DNA of 64,000 nt from Ampullaceana balthica. Lineage: Eukaryota; Mollusca; Gastropoda; Lymnaeidae. The notes beneath the pieces were generated by a model. That model saw only the letters and a list, made by a program, of their open reading frames with translations, was not told the origin of the DNA and did not search any database. The position numbers and the translations under genes were made by a program. Below, piece by piece: positions 60,201 through 64,000 of the stretch; the stretch's first letter is position 1; each line of letters starts with the position of its first letter. The stretch lies in contig CALYLW010000346.1 in the NCBI GenBank assembly GCA_944989445.1, forward strand, positions 1,017,353 through 1,081,352, given 5' to 3'.

Positions 60201-62323
60201 GTCAACCATCTTCTGGCTCAACTCAACAGTTACTGCCGTCACACAACAGTCACATCACTAGTGGCTCAATGTTACTGCCGTCACACAACAGTCAACCATC
60301 TTCTGGCTCAACTCAACAGTTACTGCCGTCACACAACAGTCAAGTCACTAGTAGCTCAATGTTACTGCCGTCACACAACAGTCAACTATCTACTGGCTCA
60401 ACTCAACAGCTACTGCCGTCACACAACAGTCAAGTCACTAGTGGCTCAATGTTACTGCCGTCACACAACAGTCAACTATCTACTGGCTCAACTCAACAGC
60501 TACTGCCGTCAAACAGCAGTCACGTCACTAGTGGCTCAACTCAACAGCTACTGCCGTCACACACAATTCAGTCCCCTTACCAGGGAACTCATGCACAGAT
60601 TTTTAGAATAACTAATCCATCCTGTAATATATTACTTGCAAATCAAGTCAGTCCCCAAAATACTGAGATAAAAGTGCAACCAATAAAACCAGACCTACTG
60701 ACCATCCATAACTATGCTAATACTTCAAAACTGATTCCAGGCCAGAATGTTGCTATTGTCCATGCTTCCCTCAATAAGACTGCAGATATGACAACTGTTA
60801 CTGGTGATATCCCAACACAGGAGCAGACTGTTAATCAAAAGGAAACTGATTCTGTCAATGAACGTGTCAAGGAAATATTAGCTCAGGCTAAACGGATGCA
60901 GCAGCAAGTCAAGCTAATTGACAAACCCCAACAAAAACGTGCCAAAAAAAGTTTACCTGAACTAAGACCAAGTCCCCGAACAGCGCCTGCCAACAACCCT
61001 TTGGTTAACACATGTGATTTTGCTGCTTCAAGCAGCAGTGTCTCCATTGCTGAGACTTTACTTCAGATGGCTCACGGTGGAGGAGTTTATAGCAGTCAGC
61101 AGATCCCAATCCTTTCCCAAAACAGTAGCAACACTATTTTACCCTTACATGTCAGTACAACAGATTCTACATCAGAGGCACCTTATTTGTCTCCCCAGAT
61201 AATGAGCTCACAGTCCAGCTGTCCTGTTCTGACACCACAAACCAGACCCCCTGTTCCCACCACTCCGCCACAAAACACAATTCCTGAGCTAACATGCCAG
61301 AAAGTGGCCCCGGGGTCTGCCTCAAATTGCCAGGCCCGGTCGAGGCCACCATCCTTATCCCCAGCCCTAAGTGACAAAATGCCAACTCTAAGTCTGTGTA
61401 ACACTTCCCCATTGGAAAGTGGCCAGTCCATTGATGTCCCGTTGTTGCACAGTCCAACTCAGGGTAACCACAGTCCCACTTCATCACTTTCATCTTCTTC
61501 TTACAATGACATGTTTCATTCAAACTTTGATATGCGGGGAGACTTGACCATTTCTGACTTAAAACAAATGTGCTCAGAGTCCCAGTCCTCTGTTCCTTCC
61601 AGTGATACCAACACACTGACGCAAGAACCTAACTGTCATGCTGAAGATTCACCTGATTCAGACAGATCAATGGATCTTGTTATTAACACGGATATTTTAA
61701 CCCAGTCCGGTCCTGCAGAAGCTCAACAGACAGCTCACCATTCTCAGCCAAAGAAAAAGAAATCCAGGGCCCCAAAGGCAGAACAGAAGAATCATCCAGA
61801 AGACTTAGCTGACACATCTCATGTTGACATACCAAGTTCAGCTTCCCAGGTGAGAACATGGCCGGATGATAAAAGTCTGTGTAACTCTCGTACGTCCACT
61901 ACTAATGTGTCTAATTCACCGTTTCTCCATCAAACCCGTTTCTCCCTTAGCACCAAAGCCCTCTTTTCTTTCCCAACTGGCATTTTACCTGTGGCGCGAC
62001 AATTAGTTCCTCAACCTATAATCACGAGCTCCCGTCTGGCCAATTCCCAACCACTCTGTTACCCGACTGTTGTCGCAGCAAAGCAAAGCTGTGTCCCTAA
62101 AATGTCAAAGAAAGCTGAGCTGCCTCACACAGAAAGAAACAAGAATAGCAACCGGCGAAAGAAATCACAAACACTTATGAATGAAATTCCTCCTGTGTTG
62201 ACCAATGAAAAGCTTGGCTGTGTGACAGAGGAGAGGAACACCCCTCCACAGTTACAAGAAGCTAACCCTAGCACCTACTACCCAGGTGTTTTAGGTGAGC
62301 AGTCAGTGAGAAAAGGTAAACAG
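54106..62323 (+). CDS. KDM4: KDM4/JMJD2-type histone lysine demethylase (5' part; runs off the right edge)
   Basis: Seven exons (54106-54237, 54549-54724, 54869-55227, 55340-55443, 55631-55768, 56094-56239, 57280-~62323) join in frame to about 2033 residues. JmjN spans about residues 12-54 ([20 protein letters not shown]) and JmjC about 140-306. Visible key residues are the Fe(II) ligands H186, E188 and H274; 2-oxoglutarate contacts Y130-region/N196/K204; S286 and N288 near the substrate methyl group; and the zinc set C232, H238, C304, C306. All are offset by exactly -2 from human KDM4A numbering. Known family role: nuclear 2-oxoglutarate-dependent removal of methyl groups from H3K9me3/H3K36me3. 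Residues from 353 on are a long disordered region. PHD and Tudor domains are not encoded here, so either they lie beyond 64000 or this is a short form. Paralogue identity (A/B/C) cannot be assigned, as invertebrates usually have a single KDM4. Confidence 0.93.
54549..54724 (+). CDS. KDM4: KDM4 coding exon 2 (JmjN end and linker)
   Basis: Acceptor CATCTGAAG, then [20 protein letters not shown], ending [10 protein letters not shown] plus two bases; donor GTAATA, phase 2. The PPKEWxPR and TGQxGLYTQxNxQKKAM stretches are conserved in KDM4. Confidence 0.93.
54869..55227 (+). CDS. KDM4: KDM4 coding exon 3 (first half of JmjC, Fe ligands H and E)
   Basis: Acceptor TTCCAACAG, donor GTCAGT, 359 bp. 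It contains [20 protein letters not shown], carrying the HxE iron-binding pair (H186, E188), and [15 protein letters not shown] with N196 and K204. Confidence 0.95.
55340..55443 (+). CDS. KDM4: KDM4 coding exon 4 (JmjC, zinc ligands C232/H238)
   Basis: Acceptor TTCTTTGCAG, donor GTTAGT, 104 bp. It encodes [20 protein letters not shown] with the first two zinc ligands, and ends SIPVNK. Confidence 0.94.
55631..55768 (+). CDS. KDM4: KDM4 coding exon 5 (JmjC, third Fe ligand H274)
   Basis: Acceptor TTTTGTTTTAG, donor GTACAG, 46 codons. It encodes [20 protein letters not shown], with H274 the distal iron ligand, then [17 protein letters not shown], almost invariant in KDM4. Confidence 0.95.
56094..56239 (+). 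CDS. KDM4: KDM4 coding exon 6 (end of the catalytic core, CxC zinc pair)
   Basis: Acceptor CTGAAATTTGTAG, donor GTTAGT, 146 bp. It starts [20 protein letters not shown], with C304 and C306 completing the JmjC zinc site, then [12 protein letters not shown], the usual end of the core. Confidence 0.94.
56240..57279. other. KDM4 intron 6 (1.04 kb)
   Basis: The longest intron seen in KDM4. Contains the MITE at 56442-56608; otherwise AT-rich. Confidence 0.7.
56442..56608. mobile_element. ~170-bp MITE, copy 2, in KDM4 intron 6
   Basis: CCATTCCTCTTTGCTGCGCA at the left and CTTAGAGTGAACATTGG at the right are diverged versions of the ends at 48926-49119, with shared internal AGCAGTTTAGAATTACAGCG. Confidence 0.65.
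57280..62323 (+). CDS. KDM4: KDM4 coding exon 7 (~5 kb disordered-region exon)
   Basis: Acceptor TGATTTTTCACAG. The frame stays open from 57281 to the stop at 62414-62416; the likely donor is CAG|GTATAT after 62323 (phase 0), with an alternative CAG|GTGAGA after 61849 (phase 0). It encodes residues 352 to about 2033, rich in S, Q, N, P, T and H with no folded domain I recognise. A basic NLS-like motif PRKRAKVKK lies near residue 415, a second basic run [10 protein letters not shown] near 1843. Two in-frame tandem repeats are present: an 11-residue [11 protein letters not shown] type near 760-822 and alternating 14/16-residue [14 protein letters not shown] / [16 protein letters not shown] units near 1263-1446. 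The sequence after the last donor (KCFCHLWTVP..., hydrophobic) reads like intron. An exon and linker this long between JmjC and PHD are unusual. Confidence 0.85.
58497..58690 (+). repeat. In-frame 33-bp repeat in the KDM4 giant exon
   Basis: CACAGTTTACAACACCATAC-type units (33 bp, 11 residues [11 protein letters not shown]) about six times. Coding register is kept. Confidence 0.93.
60004..60562 (+). repeat. In-frame ~90-bp higher-order repeat in the KDM4 giant exon
   Basis: Alternating 42- and 48-bp half-units ([14 protein letters not shown] / [16 protein letters not shown]), about 13 half-units. All indels keep the frame, as expected for a translated repeat. Confidence 0.93.
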
Positions 62324-64000
62324 GTATATAAGTGTTTCTGCCATCTGTGGACAGTTCCGGCCTTATTGTTACTTTTAGAAATTACATTTTGCTCTTTGTT
62401 TCCTGTTTTCCAGTAGTACTGGAGTTTTAATCCCTTTAGCAATGCTGTGCCATCTGTAACAGTAGGAAGAACTATTTGTCAAAATGTAAAATCTATACAA
62501 CTTTTATTATTATTTTATGCAAAAAATATGCAGACGTCTAAAATTAACATGCAGGTTGTGCTAAAATTTAAGAGCGCACCAACTTTGAGGCAGCACATCA
62601 AATCGTTAACTTGTTGCCTCCCATGTGCTATGTGGAAACAGACATGTGGCGGTCCACAGTTGGTAGCCTACATGGGCTTTTTTTGAAACACTTATGGTTT
62701 CCAGCAACACAATAACCGTACCCCTTGCATGTCTTTGGATTATTTGTTAAATTCTGTAAACAAGAAAAAAGAATTTTAAAAATGTACTGGTAGTTAAATA
62801 CATAATTTCATGCTTTAGTTTTAAGCAGATTTACTAAGTTACATTTTATGTTCAGTTAATCTCAAAGTTTTGTCTCTGTATGTGCCTGCTCTTTAATTTT
62901 TGTGTGTGATGATTAATACAGTAGTAGAGAGCATAAAGCAGTTACAGCCAGATTCTTAGAATTAATATTATTCATAGAGCATGATAATACAATTATCCTT
63001 TGTCAGCATTTAAATATTTATTCTCTCTATTTATGTCTAAATCTATTTTTAGTTGAACTTTCTCTTTTTATGTGAGCATGTCTAATTCCTGTATATTGTT
63101 TGCACTTTTGTTCTGGAAAAAAAAGTGAAATAATTTAGAGCACTTTTTAAGAGCATGATAGTTTCTAAAAACTATAAAATTTAAATAAAAGAGTTAGTTA
63201 ATTTCAATTATTGTAAGCCAAATGATGACATTAAATGGGGTTGCTATTTGTAAGGCTTATATTGATGAAAATACCCTCAGTGGACATACCTCTTACTTTA
63301 AATATTGATACATGTTGATGAATATTGATTTGTGGGTTTATTGTTACAATCAAGTATTATCCTTATTTATACCAATTATGTGATGTGCTAAATAATAATA
63401 AAACTATGAAAACTTACATAGTGTGATACCCCAGATAAGTACGTCTGCATTACTCAGCTTCAGGCGCCCTCCTTTGTTCTTTTAAACTATCATTTATTTG
63501 ATGAAAGTTTGACCTGTTTCTTGTTTTATATTTCCTAAGTGTTGTCATTTACAAATCCTTTTAATTTTTCACTAACATTTCATGGACTCCTTTATTAACT
63601 CAAGATAACCTTAGAAGGGTTAGGGACATTGAATCGAAGTTTTGATCATTAAGTTGTATGTAATTGTAACTTTAAGTCTAAATTATTAGTTTATCCTGCT
63701 GTTACTTAGTTACATTTATAAATGTTAGTGGTTTTTTTTTCCCCACTCAGCATGATAACATTTCTTAGCATGTGTCAATAGTGTTGCAACAGTGGAAGAA
63801 GAATGACTAATAATTTGATGGTTATGTCTTTTTGATGGCCTCCATACTGTATTTTTAAATATTGATTACGTTAAAATTTTTAATTTACTTTAGTTTAATT
63901 AAAAGAATTATCTTTCAAATGTCTGAATTGCACAAGTAATTCCTCTTTAGTTATTATTAATAATAATATTACCAGATAAGGTCTAAAATAAAACTAACTT
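62324..64000. other. KDM4 intron 7 (or 3' part) to the window edge
   Basis: After the probable donor at 62324 (or the stop at 62414) the DNA is AT-rich. No PHD, Tudor or other domain is visible in any frame. AATAAA occurs at 63186 and near 63400, so a short isoform ending here cannot be excluded. Confidence 0.5.

Noticed and set aside
60039..60611. 190-codon alternative-frame ORF in the KDM4 repeat
   Set aside because: Shifted frame of the LLPSH repeat; the long sense frame explains the region.

Overview
This is nuclear DNA from an animal. It is AT-rich, has intron-split genes with GT-AG splice sites, and is full of DNA transposons, SINEs, a LINE and minisatellites. The SINE at 31315-31500 resembles a tRNA-derived SINE I associate with gastropod molluscs. 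Together with the gene structures, this makes a mollusc, probably a gastropod, the best guess; that is inference, not proof.

Two protein-coding genes can be built, both on the + strand. (1) An ANKRD29-like ankyrin-repeat gene has nine coding exons from 1101 to 32344. The exons are nearly all phase 0 and each encodes one 33-residue ankyrin repeat (one encodes two). The assembled product is 313 residues and matches the layout of vertebrate ANKRD29. The first coding exon is only 12 bp and lies 6.6 kb upstream of the second. (2) A KDM4/JMJD2-type histone lysine demethylase starts at 54106 and runs off the right edge. Six short exons encode JmjN and JmjC with every iron- and zinc-binding residue present. 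A single exon of about 5 kb (57280 to about 62323) then encodes a long disordered Q/S/N/P-rich region. The PHD and Tudor exons expected of the long KDM4 forms are not in the window.

Layout: 1-1100 upstream region and old repeats; 1113-7760 ANKRD29 intron 1 (nested MITEs, a decayed hAT transposase copy, a 129-bp near-perfect hairpin); 7872-25909 intron 2, about 18 kb, dominated by a 25/29-bp minisatellite of about 8 kb interrupted by a dead 3.6-kb non-LTR retrotransposon, then a 30-bp x 19 repeat and a fold-back element; 26009-32215 the remaining exons, with minisatellites and transposons close to splice sites; 32345-54100 intergenic DNA with two PIF/Harbinger-like elements, a multi-layer nest of transposons at 45169-48884, and several tandem repeats; 53021-53540 a CpG-richer probable KDM4 promoter; 54106-62323 KDM4; 62324-64000 intron sequence to the edge.

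No tRNA, rRNA, CRISPR, bacterial or viral genes were found. The most notable observations are transposon and repeat activity at ANKRD29 splice sites (a 4-fold duplication of an exon end with its donor, repeats abutting an acceptor, a transposon end 23 bp from an exon), a Harbinger-like MITE family that spreads palindromic CRE octamers TGACGTCA, the nested stack at 45-49 kb, and the giant disordered KDM4 exon.
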